A DNA stretch of 64,000 nucleotides from Monilinia fructicola (Eukaryota > Ascomycota > Leotiomycetes > Helotiales > Sclerotiniaceae). Numbering within the stretch: the stretch's first letter is position 1; every line of letters begins with the position of its first letter. A model generated the notes under the pieces. The model was not told where the DNA came from. It saw only the letters and a program-made list of their open reading frames with translations, and searched no databases. This document shows, one piece after another, positions 62,615 through 64,000 of the stretch. A program made the translations under genes and the position numbers. Location: contig VICG01000011.1 in the NCBI GenBank assembly GCA_008692225.1, positions 1,848,501 to 1,912,500 of the forward strand, written 5' to 3'.

Positions 62615-64000
62615 GCTTTCGAGAAGGATATCTCAGCACACCTTCGCTTAGAAATCCTCGGCCCATGCCAATGTCATGATTGAAGCTTTAACACGGAGTG
62701 TCTATTGCCATTTCTTTTTTCGACATCGACTGCGATTATCGTGATTCCAGCACAAGTACCATCCACAGTGTATATAGCTCGCAGGAAAGGAAGTGGAAGG
62801 GGTGGGATTGGTAACTCAGTATTGTATCAATGCAATAATATTCGAATTTTAAAATATTCCAAATCTCAGATCTTAGTAAAATAATTGATGAGCTTACTCT
62901 GTTACAATCGTGCATTCTCCACTCCAGTAGTCAGTCTATTTTCTGTAATATCTGATTCCGACCTTGATGCTATGCTTCCAATGGAGTATTGACAATCATC
63001 TAGACCGTACGAAGTAGCCAGGCAATATCACATGCCCATATGCATGTGTCAAGAGGATAAGCTAACGAAGGTATGATATGCTGATGATATGAAAGGATTT
63101 ATACATTTAGAATCATATGCAGTAAATTTACAGAAAACCCTTTGCCTTGCGACTTGATATCATCAGATATTCATAACAACCACTTGGCCCAAAAAATCAA
63201 CTAAAGCTACCTAATACTTACCTACGCAATAGACAATCCACTGCAGTAAGTGAACCATTACGTCATACTCATGAAGCAACTCCATGATCGGTCCCTGAAG
63301 ATCAGGGAGGGTTACTTTGAAGAATCTAGGGTTAAACACTCGACTAAATTCAAAGCTCCCACTTCCCCCTCCTCAGATTTGCAACACAAGTTTGGAAGAG
63401 TCACCTGGGCGGTTGTTGATTGATTGTCAATGATTGATATCCATGGCGATGAGATGAAAAACCATCAAATTCTGCCCAAGGCGGTGGCTAACATGGAATT
63501 GAACTTCTTCCCCAGCCACTCGGTTAAAAGCTAATCGCCTCACTCGTCCCAACCTCACCGAATATCTATCGCTGTGGTAACCATGCAGACCATGATTTGG
63601 TACCTGACGCTGCAACAGCTGGCAATGCACACTCGGTGAGGTGATCCTCTTAATACATCACCGCTTGACCCAAGTATTTAAATTTTGAAGCCGTTAAAAA
63701 CCGTTAGGATTGCCAATTGCATCCAAGAACAAACATCCAATTGAGTCGCAATTCCAACATTTTGAATATCTAGATAACCAACCTTATTTATATCTATCGT
63801 ATGAGATAAGGATTTCATTTGGGTATCATACTGCGGGGAAGTCAATAAAGTAGGTGGTTGGGCAGCGAAACCTTGAAATAAAATAACGGGTATTTTTCCT
63901 CTTCCATTCCTCAGTCTGAGGTTATTTGATTCTTCTTCTCCTTCTTTGCACGGATTCCTCGGATTCATACTAATCATCAAAAGTAGACCTAGACATATAG
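62615..64000. other. Intergenic
   Basis: Downstream of the hydrophobin. Minus-strand frames at 63427-63630 and 63678-63980 have no motif or splice context. Nothing supported to the window edge. Confidence 0.4.

Overview
The window is nuclear DNA of a filamentous ascomycete. Genes have short spliceosomal introns (about 44-140 nt, GTAAGT/GTATGT-type donors, CTAAC/CTGAC-like branch points, CAG/TAG acceptors). Gene-rich, balanced-composition stretches alternate with AT-rich gene-free blocks that look like repeat-induced point mutation (RIP) or decayed transposons. The gene content (class II hydrophobin, GH53 and GH55 CAZymes, Fung_rhodopsin receptor, DUF7707-like GPI protein, relic reducing PKS) fits Pezizomycotina; a Leotiomycetes/Sclerotiniaceae-like source is my guess, not proven.

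Layout. 1-3.3 kb: intergenic with a 13-bp tandem repeat. 3.4-5.1 kb: secreted S33/TAP-type alpha/beta hydrolase (+). 5.9-6.6 kb: small secreted hypothetical protein (+). 8.1-8.5 kb: small hydrophilic protein with a microsatellite-filled intron (+). 9.2-9.9 kb: riboflavin synthase (-). 10.2-11.0 kb: non-autonomous inverted-repeat element. 11.9-12.3 kb: small acidic protein (+). 12.5-13.8 kb: Bcs1-type mitochondrial AAA ATPase (-). 16.6-18.9 kb: SulP sulfate permease (+). 19.9-20.3 kb: unknown gene (-). 22.4-25.1 kb: GH55 beta-1,3-glucanase (+). 28.4-29.6 kb: GH53 endo-galactanase (+). 31.8-35.0 kb: long amidoligase-domain protein (-). 36.6-37.4 kb: DUF7707-like GPI protein (-), with a 103-nt poly(T) upstream. 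37.6-44.9 kb: AT-rich and low-complexity DNA with one TIR element.

45-58 kb reads as a dead secondary-metabolite locus: a shrunken highly reducing PKS pseudogene (-), a seven-helix PTH11/SAT4-like receptor (+) and an NRPS-like adenylation-thiolation-reductase pseudogene (+). Both large enzymes have in-frame stops and internal deletions. The locus is interspersed with TIR transposons and retroelement-like repeats. One repeat copy (near 45.0 kb, against the PKS remnant) is an empty site for a TIR element that interrupts the other, RIP-like copy near 59.4/60.7 kb. The right end holds a frameshifted unknown gene (61.4-61.9 kb, -) and a class II hydrophobin (62.2-62.6 kb, +).

A pattern cuts across the window: many otherwise complete genes are broken only by single-base slips, nearly all in homopolymer runs, and become a whole number of codons when each slip is discounted. 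With the uninterrupted 103-nt poly(T), this points mainly to long-read consensus error, with a mismatch-repair-deficient strain as a less likely biological alternative. The PKS and NRPS-like remnants carry additional stops and large deletions and are real pseudogenes.
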